40,075 nt of DNA from contig JBDHEI010000026.1 of the NCBI GenBank assembly GCA_039591075.1, forward strand, positions 1-40,075, read 5' to 3'. Shown here one piece after another: positions 31,815 through 40,075 of the stretch. The DNA comes from JAOTVV01 sp039591075. Its GTDB lineage: Bacteria; Gemmatimonadota; Gemmatimonadetes; Gemmatimonadales; GWC2-71-9. How positions within the stretch are numbered: position 1 is the stretch's first letter; each line of letters begins with the position of its first letter. A program made the translations under genes and the position numbers. A model generated the notes under the pieces. That model did not search any database, had not been told where the DNA came from, and saw only the letters and a program-made list of their open reading frames with translations.

Positions 31815-33898
31815 ACCTTCTCCGTCTTCATGTAGTCCGCTCCCACCACACCCGAGCGGCAGGCGTCCGAGACCATGAACGCCGCCGAGAGCTTGGCCTG
31901 AAGCCCGAGTGCCTCGTCGAGCGGGACCCCACAGGAGCGTTGGATGCACTCCATGATGGCCCGGCGACCCGCCTCGGTGTCCGGAGCGCCAGCCGGCGGG
32001 AGCCCACTCACGTCACCTGGCACCTGGACCTTTCCAGCCACGAGCTTGCGCTGCGAGATACGGTGCCTGCCCCCGCTCGCGATCTTCCACGCCGTGGCAA
32101 GGGCCTCGTCCAGCGGCCCGGTATAGTCGATCAGCCATCCCACCGCTTCGGGGGCGCGCACCGGACGCCCACTCAGGAGCAGGTGCACCAGCTTGTGCCG
32201 ATCGGCCTCACCCACTTTGCGGAACGGCCAGTGGCACGCCTCCATCCCGGGCACGACCGGAAGGGTCACCTCCGGAAACCCCAGAGAGGCGCTCTCGACC
32301 GCCACGAGAAAGTGGCAATGCGCAAGGAGTTCCAGCATGCCGCCCAGCGCTCGCTTGCCAGCGACGAAACCCACCGACACGGCAAAGTCGTCATGGAGTC
32401 TGCGCGCCGTGCGGGACCAACCACCTGCGATCCGCTCACCGGCTTCCTCGCGCTCCAGCGCGGGATAGAACTCCGCTGTGTCGGCGCCCACCATCTGCGT
32501 GGACAGGTGGAAATCGCCGGTCACGATCACCCGGTCGATCTTCGCAGCGGTGAGCCAGTCGAGCGCCCGGTTCAACTCCGCATCGACGTCGCGGTTGTAC
32601 GACTCTCGGCTGATCGTCACCAGGCCGACGGCGCCGTCGTGCTCGGCATTCACGTAGAGTTGCTGCCAGTCCGGCGTGTCCATGCCGCCAATCGCCTTGG
32701 GATGCCACGCCCTCTTCGCTGCCGCGGGATGGAGGCGATGATACGCCCTGACGGTCTGGACCACGCCGTCGGGCCCGTCTTCCCGCATCAGGGCGAGCAC
32801 ACCGCGACGGAATTGGGCACACAGCTCCCCGATGGCGTTCAGATGCGTGAGGTGTGCCCGCTCCTCGTGCAACATGAGGCTCACCATCTGGTACACCGGT
32901 CCCAGGAGCCACGTGCGGAACTCCTCATCGTCATCATCGTCCAACGACCAGTTGACCAACGGGCGAAAGTGATTGGGCGGATACCAGTCTCGCCCGCTGT
33001 CCTTGTGGGCCTCCAGCTCCGGGGTCGGCCGGAACACCTCACCGTACTGCTCTGCCAGGTGATGGAGGCACGACCACGTGAGGAAGTTCGCGCCCTTGGC
33101 GCCGATGGCGTCATGCGCGCGAAACGGGTTGGGTCCCGCGAGCTTGCGCGCAAACTTGTCGATCTTCCAGTACGGCATGTTGCGCGCGTGGTGATACCGG
33201 AGTCCCGCAAGCGTGAACCCGCAGAACAACACGTCCAACACGAACGACCAGTGGTCGCTCACCGGCACGGGGATGAGCCCGAGCGCCCAGAGCAGCTGCG
33301 TAAACGCCGACGGCTTGGCCTCGACGATCTCCCACACCTTGTTGATCTCGTGGGGGAACGCCGGATGCGCGATCCCGACACCCAGCTCGGCGCTGGGGAA
33401 GCCCGAGGTCACCGACCGGATCTCGATCTCGGAAAACGCCTCGCGGAAGATGCGGTAGTGCGCGCGCTTCACCTCGAGGATCTCCGGGACCGCCTCGAGC
33501 AGGAAGCGCGGCTTCAGATTGGACAGCTCCGACGGGAGGTGGGTCCCGTCGTACGTGAGCCGGACAATGTTGGCCATGATGCGCGCCGCCCAGTCGGGGC
33601 CGAACGCCTGCACCAGGCCGGGATACTGTCGACCGATCCCGTCGGGGGCGTTGGGGAAGTCGAGCGCCACGATTCGCACATCGTACGGCTCGAGCCGGGA
33701 GCCCAACTGCATGGTCTTTCCCGCGCCGACGATCCCGTTGGCACCCGAGATCACCATGGAGCCGCGAGCCGCGGCCGGACCGAACACGCGGTCCACCAAC
33801 TCTCCTACATCGGCCGGCGGCCGACCGTTCTTGAACAGGTCGAGAACGTTCCCCAGCCCGATCGTCTGGAGGGTCGGCTGTCTCATCCCCGTGGTCAT
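31811..33898 (-). CDS. Fused 3-hydroxyacyl-CoA dehydrogenase / enoyl-CoA hydratase
   Basis: 695 residues in the order dehydrogenase first, hydratase last (the FadN-like order, opposite to FadB). The N-terminal part has a Rossmann-like GSMVISGANGIVGAGKTMQL and the helical dehydrogenase region with SVTSGFPSAELGVGIAHPAF; the C-terminal crotonase part has VGLVTISRESYNRDVDAELN, RVIVTGDFHLSTQMVG, LGGMLELLAHCHFLVAVESA and LGFPEVTLPVVPGMEA. The motifs depart from textbook versions, so activity of both halves should not be assumed. Its gene lies 4 bases after the thiolase. Probably a pimelyl- or glutaryl-branch beta-oxidation enzyme. Confidence 0.82.
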   Translation of the reverse strand: MTTGMRQPTLQTIGLGNVLDLFKNGRPPADVGELVDRVFGPAAARGSMVISGANGIVGAGKTMQLGSRLEPYDVRIVALDFPNAPDGIGRQYPGLVQAFGPDWAARIMANIVRLTYDGTHLPSELSNLKPRFLLEAVPEILEVKRAHYRIFREAFSEIEIRSVTSGFPSAELGVGIAHPAFPHEINKVWEIVEAKPSAFTQLLWALGLIPVPVSDHWSFVLDVLFCGFTLAGLRYHHARNMPYWKIDKFARKLAGPNPFRAHDAIGAKGANFLTWSCLHHLAEQYGEVFRPTPELEAHKDSGRDWYPPNHFRPLVNWSLDDDDDEEFRTWLLGPVYQMVSLMLHEERAHLTHLNAIGELCAQFRRGVLALMREDGPDGVVQTVRAYHRLHPAAAKRAWHPKAIGGMDTPDWQQLYVNAEHDGAVGLVTISRESYNRDVDAELNRALDWLTAAKIDRVIVTGDFHLSTQMVGADTAEFYPALEREEAGERIAGGWSRTARRLHDDFAVSVGFVAGKRALGGMLELLAHCHFLVAVESASLGFPEVTLPVVPGMEACHWPFRKVGEADRHKLVHLLLSGRPVRAPEAVGWLIDYTGPLDEALATAWKIASGGRHRISQRKLVAGKVQVPGDVSGLPPAGAPDTEAGRRAIMECIQRSCGVPLDEALGLQAKLSAAFMVSDACRSGVVGADYMKTEKV

Positions 33899-33902
33899 CC
33901 CC

Positions 33903-35108
33903 TCACGCTCCTTCCGACACCTTCAGGATCGCTGCGATGCCGACGTCCCCCGCTGCGCACCCAAAAACCAGCACGTAGCCACCGCCGAGATCGACTGCCT
34001 CCTCCAGCGCTTCGATCACGATGCGTGTGAGCGTCGGACCTTGTGGGTGACCCCACACCAGCGAGCTGCCCGTCGTGTTCATCTTCCTCCAATCGAAGTC
34101 CATGACGCGGGTGAACACGGCATCGTTCACGGCAAACGGGTTGTGGTTCTTCACCACGGCCATGTCGGCCATCGTGAGACCCGTATCCCCGAGCAGTTTC
34201 CGGACCGCGAGGGCCGGCGCTTCCGGCATCAAGCTCGGCTGCGTGCGCACCACCGACTTCGCCACGAACCGGATGTCTATCTCCGGGCGCGGACTCAGCT
34301 CTTTTGCCCGCCCCCGCGTCGTCACCAGGAGCGACGCCATGCCATCGGACGCGTGGGTCTGGGTACCGCCCGTCACGCAGGTGTCCAGCTCCCGCATGGC
34401 GCGCAGCCCCTCAAGCGTCAGCTTGCGCACGCCCAGATCGTCGTCGATGCGCCCGAGCGGGCGACCCTGGATGTTCAACACCTCGAGCGGCACGAGCACG
34501 CGGTCGAGAAAGCCGGACCGTTTCGCCTCGAAGTACTGCTCGTGCCGGTGGAGCGCGACCTCGTCCACCTCTCGGCGATCGATCTTGTACTTGCGCGCGG
34601 CCAGGCCCGCCGTGGTGATCATGGCGTTCCCCGTGGCCGGATCGAACCCGAAGTTGTCCCACACGTCACTGATCGGCAGAGTCCGCTCGTGCGCCCGTCG
34701 CTCGGGAAACACGCCAACCGGCGAATCACTGGTGCGGTCGAACGTGAGCACACCCACCACGTCGTGCGCACCCGTATCGACCTCCGCCCCGGCGAGGAGA
34801 ACCGCCTGGAGTCCCGTAGCGCACGCCTGCTCCATGTGAAAGCCCGCAACCCGGTGACCCATGCAGCTCGCCACGAGTGGCGCGTTCCAGAACTTCCAGT
34901 GCCAGGGAATGGTGGAGCCGATCACCAGATAATCGAGCGTGTTGGTCGGAACCCGCCGCAGACCCAGTATCCGGTTCATTGCCTCGCCCGCGAACTGCCC
35001 GATGTTGACCTCGGCCAGGGCGGACGTCTGCCACGCGGGGAAGTAGCTGCTGCCCCACGTGCCGTAGGGGATTCGGGCATTGCCGAACATCGAAGAAGTC
35101 TTCGTCAC
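33903..35108 (-). CDS. Thiolase (acetyl-CoA acetyltransferase family)
   Basis: 401 residues. The nucleophile is C96 (HMEQACATGLQAVLLAG); the second motif is NHNPFAVND in place of NEAF, the third WGHPQGPTLTR instead of GHPIGATG, and the proton-relay Cys is FGCAAGDVGIAA. These substitutions mark a divergent subgroup; activity is still plausible because Cys, His and Cys remain. GTG 35108 is used; an ATG six codons later is possible, and neither has a good ribosome site. It pairs with the dehydrogenase/hydratase 4 bases downstream to complete a beta-oxidation cycle. Confidence 0.85.
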   Translation of the reverse strand: MTKTSSMFGNARIPYGTWGSSYFPAWQTSALAEVNIGQFAGEAMNRILGLRRVPTNTLDYLVIGSTIPWHWKFWNAPLVASCMGHRVAGFHMEQACATGLQAVLLAGAEVDTGAHDVVGVLTFDRTSDSPVGVFPERRAHERTLPISDVWDNFGFDPATGNAMITTAGLAARKYKIDRREVDEVALHRHEQYFEAKRSGFLDRVLVPLEVLNIQGRPLGRIDDDLGVRKLTLEGLRAMRELDTCVTGGTQTHASDGMASLLVTTRGRAKELSPRPEIDIRFVAKSVVRTQPSLMPEAPALAVRKLLGDTGLTMADMAVVKNHNPFAVNDAVFTRVMDFDWRKMNTTGSSLVWGHPQGPTLTRIVIEALEEAVDLGGGYVLVFGCAAGDVGIAAILKVSEGA

Positions 35109-35249
35109 GACGATGTGGGTGGTTGGGGTGAGAGCGCGCTGACGGAGCGCCAGAATCCCGTCCGCGTCACGATGGGTTGCCCCTCAAGCTAACCGCGCGG
35201 CCCAATCGGCGACTACGCGCCGCCTCGAACGTGGGCTGCGCGGCGCCGA

Positions 35250-35633
35250 TCACAGCCGCCCGTGGTTTACCAGCGCGTAGAACGCCAGCACGGCCCCGGT
35301 GATTTCGATGAACAGAAACACATACATCAGTCGGCTCGCCACGCCCTCGACGAGGATGCCGATGAGCCGGCCCGCCGCGAACCCAGCGAGGGCCAAGCCT
35401 GCAGCGGCCAAGCCGGCGCGCGTCCAGTCGGGCCACAGCGCGCTCACGCCAAGGAAGACCCCGAACGCGAGCACGAACCCTCCATACGTGGCACGCAGGT
35501 CGGTGCGCGCCGTTGGCGTTGGGACGAGGATCCCGATGTAGCGCGCCCACGCCACCGGAGCCCAGAGAAAGCCCACACCAATGGCCGCGAACCCGACGGC
35601 AACTACCCAGAGGAATCCCTGCTCGAGAGTCAT
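35250..35633 (-). CDS. DUF4345-like membrane protein
   Basis: 127 residues with four hydrophobic helices (about 5-25, 50-65, 72-92, 100-120). The stretch DLRATYGGFVLAFGVFLGV matches the DUF4345 family of small four-helix membrane proteins with unknown function. The ATG at 35633 fits the first helix. It is flanked by gaps of about 140 and 90 bases and is probably transcribed alone. Confidence 0.7.
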   Translation of the reverse strand: MTLEQGFLWVVAVGFAAIGVGFLWAPVAWARYIGILVPTPTARTDLRATYGGFVLAFGVFLGVSALWPDWTRAGLAAAGLALAGFAAGRLIGILVEGVASRLMYVFLFIEITGAVLAFYALVNHGRL

Positions 35634-35726
35634 GGCGCCACCTTCACGTCGCGAAAGACGGCCTAGTGCTTCGAAGATATCCCTTCGCCGCGGAGAGACC
35701 AGCGTGCGGCGATTGCCCCACGGCGT

Positions 35727-37130
35727 CTAGGCGGAGGATGGGGCCGCGGGCAAACTGGCCGACCGCTCCGCCTCACGTGCCACTCGCCGGCCTTCGTCGA
35801 CGTTCACCAGGGTGAGCAGGATCGCTCCGACGATGAAGAAGACGACGATGGACAGGATGGCGCTGCGGCTCGACCCGGTGAGCGCCAGCATGAGGCCGAA
35901 TATTGCCGGGCCGAAGATCCCGGCGAATTTCTCAAACACGGCGAACAGCCCGAAGAACTCACCCGACTCGTGGCGCGGGATCATGCTCCCGAACAAAGAC
36001 CGGCTCAGCGCCTGCGTGCCGCCCTGGACCATGCCCACGAGCGCGGCCAGAACGAAGAAGTGCGTCGCCGTCCGCATGAAATACCCGACCACGGTGATGC
36101 CCACGTACGCCGCAAGGCCAACGAAAATCGCCGACTTCGAGCCGATGCGCGTTGCGAGTTGGCCGAACAGGAACGCGAAAGGGATCCCCACGAACTGCAC
36201 GAGCACGATCGCCCCGATCAGCGCGCCGCGTTCGATCCCGATCTCTTCGCCATAGATCGCCGCCATCCGAATGATCGTGCCAATGCCGTCGTTGTAAATG
36301 AGAAACGCGACGAGCAGGAGGAACGCATTCCGGTAGCGCCGGAGCTCGCCGAAGGTCCTGCGTAGCCGGCTCACCGCGACCCGCACCGGGCCCAGCCGCC
36401 GCTCCGCTTCGTCCACGACACGCACCCTGGGTTCTGGCACCCGCCGGAACAAAGGGATGGCGAACAGCGCCCACCACACGGCGGTCGCCACGAAGGCAAG
36501 CCGCGCCGGTAGCGACGCCCCCGCGGGCGTGAGACCCTCGCCCGAGGGGAGCCCGACCACATCCGGCCGCTGGATGGCGACCAGGCTCACGAGCAGGATC
36601 AATCCGCCGCCGACGTATCCCAAGGCGTATCCCGCCGTGGACACGCGGTCGATCTCCTTCGTGTTCGCCACGTGCGGGAGCAGGGAGTCGTAGAACACGA
36701 AGCTCCCGTTCGCACCGATGTTGGCCAGCACGAAGAGCACTGCGCCAATGAGCCAACCGCCGCGGGGGATGAAGAACATGAGCGCGATCGCCACGACGCC
36801 GAGCGCCAAGAACCCGCCCAGCATCTTCTTCTTGAGCGGCTTGTAGTCGGCGATGGCGCCGAGCAGCGGCGACAGCAGTGCGATGATCGTCAGGCCGATC
36901 GTGGTCGCGACGCTGTAGCGGAACGTGGCCGTCGTGCGTGGCAGGTCGGCAGCGGCGTAGGACGAGAAGAAAATCGGGAACACCGCCGTCACGACGATGA
37001 CGATCATGGCCGAATTGGCCCAGTCGTACATCGCCCACGCGCGCTGCTCGGGTGTCCGGAGGCCGATGCGGGCGAGGAGGCCGGGGGAGCGCTCGGAACG
37101 TGCCGTCACGGACGGTGCATCCGCGGCCAT
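35727..37130 (-). CDS. MFS transporter, UMF1 (Atg22-like) family
   Basis: 467 residues, about 12 hydrophobic helices. The N-terminal RAWAMYDWANSAM is the hallmark of the UMF1 family of major facilitator permeases; GAIADYKPLKKKMLGGF after the second helix is the typical MFS loop. Relatives are annotated as transporters with unknown substrates, so no ligand is claimed. No ribosome site precedes ATG 37130. A 9-base-pair hairpin lies 32 bases upstream. Confidence 0.87.
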   Translation of the reverse strand: MAADAPSVTARSERSPGLLARIGLRTPEQRAWAMYDWANSAMIVIVVTAVFPIFFSSYAAADLPRTTATFRYSVATTIGLTIIALLSPLLGAIADYKPLKKKMLGGFLALGVVAIALMFFIPRGGWLIGAVLFVLANIGANGSFVFYDSLLPHVANTKEIDRVSTAGYALGYVGGGLILLVSLVAIQRPDVVGLPSGEGLTPAGASLPARLAFVATAVWWALFAIPLFRRVPEPRVRVVDEAERRLGPVRVAVSRLRRTFGELRRYRNAFLLLVAFLIYNDGIGTIIRMAAIYGEEIGIERGALIGAIVLVQFVGIPFAFLFGQLATRIGSKSAIFVGLAAYVGITVVGYFMRTATHFFVLAALVGMVQGGTQALSRSLFGSMIPRHESGEFFGLFAVFEKFAGIFGPAIFGLMLALTGSSRSAILSIVVFFIVGAILLTLVNVDEGRRVAREAERSASLPAAPSSA

Positions 37131-37161
37131 GAGGAGGTCCGCCGGAAAGAGATCAGGGGCG

Positions 37162-37184
37162 CCGGAACCCGGTCAGGGTTCCGG
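37162..37184 (-). terminator. Hairpin between the PH-like gene and the MFS gene
   Basis: CCGGAACCC and GGGTTCCGG pair perfectly around GGTCA. On the minus strand the hairpin lies about 57 bases after the PH-like stop and is followed by a pyrimidine-rich stretch (CTGATCTCTTTCC), not a clean U-tract. It could end the PH-like transcript. Confidence 0.45.
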
Positions 37185-37241
37185 GAGCGTTTCGACGAAG
37201 ATACTGGGGATCGAAATCGGCGCCAGCGAACGACGAGCCGT

Positions 37242-37778
37242 TTAGTGATTCGCCGCCGGTCGCAGCTCGTCTGATGCCCTCAGGCCCAGGAACGACCGCA
37301 TGACCGACGCGAGCTGCGAGTGGTGACTCATCTCCCCGCTCCGCATGCCGATCAGCGAGAGCGTTCGTCCCGAGATCAGTACGAGGCGAACGACGTAGCA
37401 CTGCTGCGTTAGCTTCGGCAGCCACCGCTCCACCACGGTCCGGGGCATGCGGGACCGGAACTCCGAGAAATCGACATCCACGACGTCGTGCATCCGGACG
37501 GTCACCCGCTCGGAACCCATCAGCCCGCGTCGCAAGACGATGACCTTGTCCTCCTGCTTGTCGAACGTCGCCGTCACCACCCGCGCCCGAATGCCAACCA
37601 GAATGGGCGGCACCACGATGAGCGCGAGCCCCAACACAAACACCAGCGGTTGCCGCTCCAGTGTGCCGTACGCGGTGACGAGCACGCCCACCAATGCGGC
37701 AAAGCTCGTGAGCAGCCAGGCGGCCCACGGCTCGTGGCGAATCACGAGTTGTGTGTTGGTCTGTCGGACGATCTCCAT
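37242..37778 (-). CDS. PH-domain-like membrane protein (bPH2/YdbS type), tentative
   Basis: 178 residues. Two adjacent helices near the N-terminus (about 19-36 and 45-62) are followed by a beta-rich domain beginning RARVVTATFDKQEDKVIVLR and containing VTVRMHDVVDVDFSE, the feel of the bacterial PH-like family, though it is not a strong match. Start ATG 37778 is preceded by AGGGA. The long frame upstream is ignored. It is divergent from the DUF2975 operon. Confidence 0.6.
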   Translation of the reverse strand: MEIVRQTNTQLVIRHEPWAAWLLTSFAALVGVLVTAYGTLERQPLVFVLGLALIVVPPILVGIRARVVTATFDKQEDKVIVLRRGLMGSERVTVRMHDVVDVDFSEFRSRMPRTVVERWLPKLTQQCYVVRLVLISGRTLSLIGMRSGEMSHHSQLASVMRSFLGLRASDELRPAANH

Positions 37779-37836
37779 CCTGATCCCTGCGAACGCGCCG
37801 ACCGCACGCCGGCGCGAATACGGAGTGCTACTCCAG

Positions 37837-37850
37837 CGGGAAGATTCCCG
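37837..37850. repeat. Palindrome CGGGAA-GA-TTCCCG
   Basis: Perfect 6-base arms around GA in the divergent gap, with a smaller stem GGAGT-GCT-ACTCC at 37822-37834 beside it. They lie about 60 bases before the PH-like start and could be operator sites for that gene. Confidence 0.35.
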
Positions 37851-37874
37851 ATGAAACGCCAGGCGCAAGATGAC

Positions 37875-37927
37875 TTATTGTTGATCGATGAAGTTTTATT
37901 GACAAACAATAAATGCTCTGCTATCGT
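37875..37927 (+). promoter_or_regulatory. Strong promoter with TTATTG-type operator for the DUF2975/HTH pair
   Basis: TTGACA at 37899-37904 and TATCGT at 37922-37927 are exactly 17 bases apart. Overlapping them is the inverted repeat TTTATTG-ACAAA-CAATAAA (37895-37913), with a further half-site TTATTG at 37875-37880. The AT-rich patch stands out in otherwise GC-rich DNA. The small HTH protein encoded in the same operon is the likely repressor. Confidence 0.7.
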
Positions 37928-37985
37928 GTGGATGGATCTCACGACGGCACGGGCGCCGGAGCGCGACAAACCGGAGGTGCTCGCA

Positions 37986-38630
37986 ATGACGCGACCTGCC
38001 AATGCAGTGGCACGCACGGCCAAGGTGTGGCTGGATATCGTCTTCTTCGTCGGTGCGGCCGCGGGAATCGGAATGGCCTGTTGGCTCGTCGTATCGCCGC
38101 TCGTGCTCCGCGGTGGGCAGGTCGGTGACACCGCCATACCCGTCGCCGTCGGGTCCGGATCGCTTCGTCCGGCCCTGACGCTCGACGTGGATACCACGGC
38201 CACAGCGAGCATCCGCCGGGCTGTGCTGGTCGAGGCGCGCGGCGAGTTGCGCATTCAGTCTACGAGTTGGTCGCTGCAGTTCTTCCCCAACCTCGGTATG
38301 CTCTTCGGCATTGCGATCGTGCTCTACGTGCTCTTGCTGCTGCGCCGGATTCTCGGCTCGGTGCTCGCGGGTGACCCGTTTGCCGCCGCCAATGCCAATC
38401 GCATGCGCATCATTGGGGTCATCCTCGTGGCGGCAGGCGCGCTCGGTCCCGTGGCCGAGTACCTGGCTGCCCGCAGCATGCTGCGGATGGTGCACGTCAG
38501 CGGCGTCGAGCTGACCGCACCGTTCGATCTGCGGCTGGACGTCATCCTGGCAGGTCTGCTCCTGTTGGTGCTCGCTGCAGTGTTCGGATACGGCAGCGAG
38601 CTCGAGCGGGAGCGGTCACTCACGGTCTGA
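37986..38630 (+). CDS. DUF2975-family membrane protein
   Basis: 214 residues. Four hydrophobic helices (about 17-37, 106-125, 142-160, 186-202) with an extracytoplasmic loop between the first two. The LGMLFGIAIVLYVLLLLRRI and AGDPFAAANANRMRIIGVIL stretches are typical of DUF2975, in which a membrane protein is encoded with a small HTH regulator. GGAGGT lies seven bases before ATG 37986. The HTH gene follows after 7 bases, so the two act together, perhaps with the membrane part controlling the regulator. Confidence 0.85.
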   Translation: MTRPANAVARTAKVWLDIVFFVGAAAGIGMACWLVVSPLVLRGGQVGDTAIPVAVGSGSLRPALTLDVDTTATASIRRAVLVEARGELRIQSTSWSLQFFPNLGMLFGIAIVLYVLLLLRRILGSVLAGDPFAAANANRMRIIGVILVAAGALGPVAEYLAARSMLRMVHVSGVELTAPFDLRLDVILAGLLLLVLAAVFGYGSELERERSLTV

Positions 38631-38637
38631 CCCGCGA

Positions 38638-38853
38638 ATGGCCATTCGCGTGAACCTCGATTTCCTGCTGGTCCAGCGTGGCCTGAGCCTCACCGAGCTG
38701 GCTGAGCGGGTGGGGATCACGATCGCCAACCTGTCGATCCTCAAGACCAACAAGGCGCGAGCCGTGCGGTTCTCCACGCTGGAGGCCATCTGCCGAGAGC
38801 TGAACTGCCAGCCCGGTGACGTGCTGGAGTATCGGAGCGACAAAGTCCGCTAG
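38638..38853 (+). CDS. Cro/C1-type HTH regulator (YozG-like)
   Basis: 71 residues, essentially a single helix-turn-helix domain: LLVQRGLSLTELAERVGITI, then LSILKTNKARAVRFSTLEAI, CRELNCQPGDVLEY. This is the short HTH partner always found with DUF2975 proteins. The probable operator is the TTATTG inverted repeat 750 bases upstream. It converges on the serine hydrolase gene. Confidence 0.9.
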   Translation: MAIRVNLDFLLVQRGLSLTELAERVGITIANLSILKTNKARAVRFSTLEAICRELNCQPGDVLEYRSDKVR

Positions 38854-38881
38854 CGCATACGACCGCCAGCGTGGTTGCGAT

Positions 38882-40075
38882 TCAGGGAATCCGGGCGGCC
38901 CGCATATCGCGACCGTTCTGATGGAGCGTCAGTGCAACGACCTTCCCTTGCTCCACGACGAAGCTGAGTTGGGCATCCACCACCGTGTAGAAAAACTCGG
39001 TCGCAGCAGAGGGGTAGACTTCGAACCGAGGTTGCCCCGTGAGCTGCGCGAAGAGCCTCCCGTCCTCGGCGGTCACGTCGAACACCACGCCCGGCGCAAG
39101 TTGATACCGTCCAGCGTACGTCGCGAGGGCCTCGGGGTCGACAGCCGCCGCGACGCGGACATCTTCGAGCGGCAGGCCCGGGTCCAGCAGGTGGTACCCG
39201 ATGTCGTCCACGCTGCGGTTGGAGTTGGTCAGGACTACGACCCCAAGGCTCCCGTCACGCTGGAACCCTGCGAAGCTCCGGTATCCGCCCGTCCCCCCGT
39301 TGTGCCACACGATCTGACGACCGTCGCGAGTGAGGATGTGCCAGCCGAGCCCGATCTGCATGGCATCGGATCCCGCTCGGTGACGCGGCTCGTGCGATGC
39401 CTCCATGGCCGGGAAGAGTGGCGTACCCAGCAGGCCCATGTTGGCCCGAACGAACCGGACCATGTCGCCGGCGGTGGAGTGCAGCGCTCCCGCCCCGGCG
39501 AGTGTCGGGATGTCCCACTGCGACACCGCCGTCGTGCCGACGTGTCCCTGCGCCAGACGAGCACGCATATCTGGCGTCAAGGCGATGCCCGTGCTGGTCA
39601 TCCCCAGTGTGTTCGCCATCCGGGCTGCGATCAATGCCTCGTATGTCGTGCCGGCACGGAGCGCGAGAACGTGTCCAAGCAGGCCGAAGCCGTAATTCGA
39701 ATACTCGTACTCCGCACCGACGTCACGGCGGAGCGTGTGGCCTGAGAGAAAGGCGTACAGCTGCTCCACCGTGTAGTCGGCGTATGGATTGGCCGGATTG
39801 GCCGGCGTGAGGTTGGTGGGCAGGCGCGGTAGCCCCGAGGTATGGGTTGCGAGGTCCACCATCGTTATTGGGCGTCCATCGCGCGTCGGGACGCTGAGCG
39901 TGGGCGGCAGGTACTTCTGGATGGGGTCGTCGAACGCAATCTCGCCGCGGCGAACCATGTCGGCCAGGAGGATCCCAGTGAACGCCTTGGTGATGGAGCC
40001 GATCTCGAACACGGTATGCTCGTCCACCGGTGCGCCCATGGAGTCCCGCACGCCATACACGGAGTAGGTCGTGCC
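38882..40075 (-). CDS. Beta-lactamase-family serine hydrolase, partial (N-terminus beyond window)
   Basis: At least 397 residues of a class C beta-lactamase/penicillin-binding-protein-like serine hydrolase. Nucleophile motif SITK (FEIGSITKAFTG), Tyr motif YSNYG (EYSNYGFGLLGHV), and HNGGTGG in place of KTG. A C-terminal domain (about 300 on: LATYAGRYQLAPGVVFDV) resembles the extra beta-rich domain of many such hydrolases (DUF3471-like). The frame remains open at the window end, so the signal peptide is missing. Typical of esterase or peptidase relatives; beta-lactam resistance is not implied. Confidence 0.88.
   Translation of the reverse strand, partial: GTTYSVYGVRDSMGAPVDEHTVFEIGSITKAFTGILLADMVRRGEIAFDDPIQKYLPPTLSVPTRDGRPITMVDLATHTSGLPRLPTNLTPANPANPYADYTVEQLYAFLSGHTLRRDVGAEYEYSNYGFGLLGHVLALRAGTTYEALIAARMANTLGMTSTGIALTPDMRARLAQGHVGTTAVSQWDIPTLAGAGALHSTAGDMVRFVRANMGLLGTPLFPAMEASHEPRHRAGSDAMQIGLGWHILTRDGRQIVWHNGGTGGYRSFAGFQRDGSLGVVVLTNSNRSVDDIGYHLLDPGLPLEDVRVAAAVDPEALATYAGRYQLAPGVVFDVTAEDGRLFAQLTGQPRFEVYPSAATEFFYTVVDAQLSFVVEQGKVVALTLHQNGRDMRAARIP

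Noticed and set aside
31940..34030. 696-codon plus-strand frame opposite the dehydrogenase/hydratase gene
   Set aside because: Low-complexity Arg/His/Glu translation, no motif; the minus strand has a convincing enzyme.
38882..40075. Antibiotic-resistance beta-lactamase
   Set aside because: HNGGTGG replaces KTG and the C-terminal domain is that of general serine hydrolases, so a resistance role is not supported.
1..40075. CRISPR arrays, tRNA, rRNA, IS elements
   Set aside because: No regular spaced repeats, cloverleaf, rRNA-like stretches or transposase were recognised by eye; this is not an exhaustive computed search.

Overview
The window is high-GC bacterial DNA with compact, translationally coupled operons (many ATGA or GTGA stop/start overlaps) and no rRNA, tRNA, IS element or CRISPR array that I could recognise. 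The mix of genes (A1-type cytochrome oxidase, a CydA-like protein without CydB, PCP_red-domain proteins, UMF1-type MFS transporter, HmuY-like protein, serine hydrolase) suggests a soil or sediment bacterium, perhaps Gemmatimonadota or a similar deep-branching phylum. That placement is inference only. The organism appears to be a facultative anaerobe, because oxygen-respiration genes lie about 13 kb from genes for anaerobic aromatic-ring reduction.

Region 1 (1-13960, minus strand) is one long co-directional block. Read in transcription order it holds a small membrane protein, an Mrp-like ATPase, a zinc-ribbon PCP_red protein, a [3Fe-4S]-type ferredoxin, a double-Usp protein with two PCP_red domains, and an AhbD/NirJ-like radical SAM protein with its own PCP_red domain. 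It continues with a CydA-like membrane protein, a diheme cytochrome c, a membrane monoheme cytochrome c, a diheme cytochrome fused to an ethylbenzene-dehydrogenase-type heme domain, a cupredoxin-like lipoprotein, and cytochrome c oxidase subunits II, I and III (III runs off the left edge). I read this as a respiratory supercluster with its own tetrapyrrole/metal maturation module. It is the best candidate here for an undescribed system.

Region 2 (13961-15562) holds a HmuY-like anchored protein, a four-helix membrane protein and a roughly 450-base regulatory gap with a perfect 16-base palindrome.

Region 3 (15563-31445, mostly plus) is a benzoyl-CoA degradation island. It has a TetR regulator without a normal start codon, 6-hydroxycyclohex-1-ene-1-carbonyl-CoA dehydrogenase (Had), the ring-opening hydrolase Oah/BamA, an SDR, a thiolase with its DUF35 partner, and the four subunits of an ATP-dependent class I benzoyl-CoA reductase of the Azoarcus Bzd type. 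A small Cys-containing protein closes that run. A reversed isopropylmalate-dehydrogenase-like gene and a decayed TPR gene interrupt the island, which then continues with an isopropylmalate-synthase-like enzyme, a transglutaminase-like protein and IorAB (2-oxoacid:ferredoxin oxidoreductase, a possible source of reduced ferredoxin). No dienoyl-CoA hydratase, benzoate-CoA ligase or dedicated ferredoxin gene is seen beside these genes.

Region 4 (31530-35108, minus) carries a thiolase, a fused 3-hydroxyacyl-CoA dehydrogenase/enoyl-CoA hydratase and a small diheme lipoprotein, probably the lower beta-oxidation branch. Region 5 (35250-40075) is ordinary accessory content: a DUF4345 protein, a UMF1-family MFS transporter, a PH-domain-like membrane protein, a DUF2975/HTH regulatory pair with a clear promoter and inverted repeats, and a partial beta-lactamase-family serine hydrolase.
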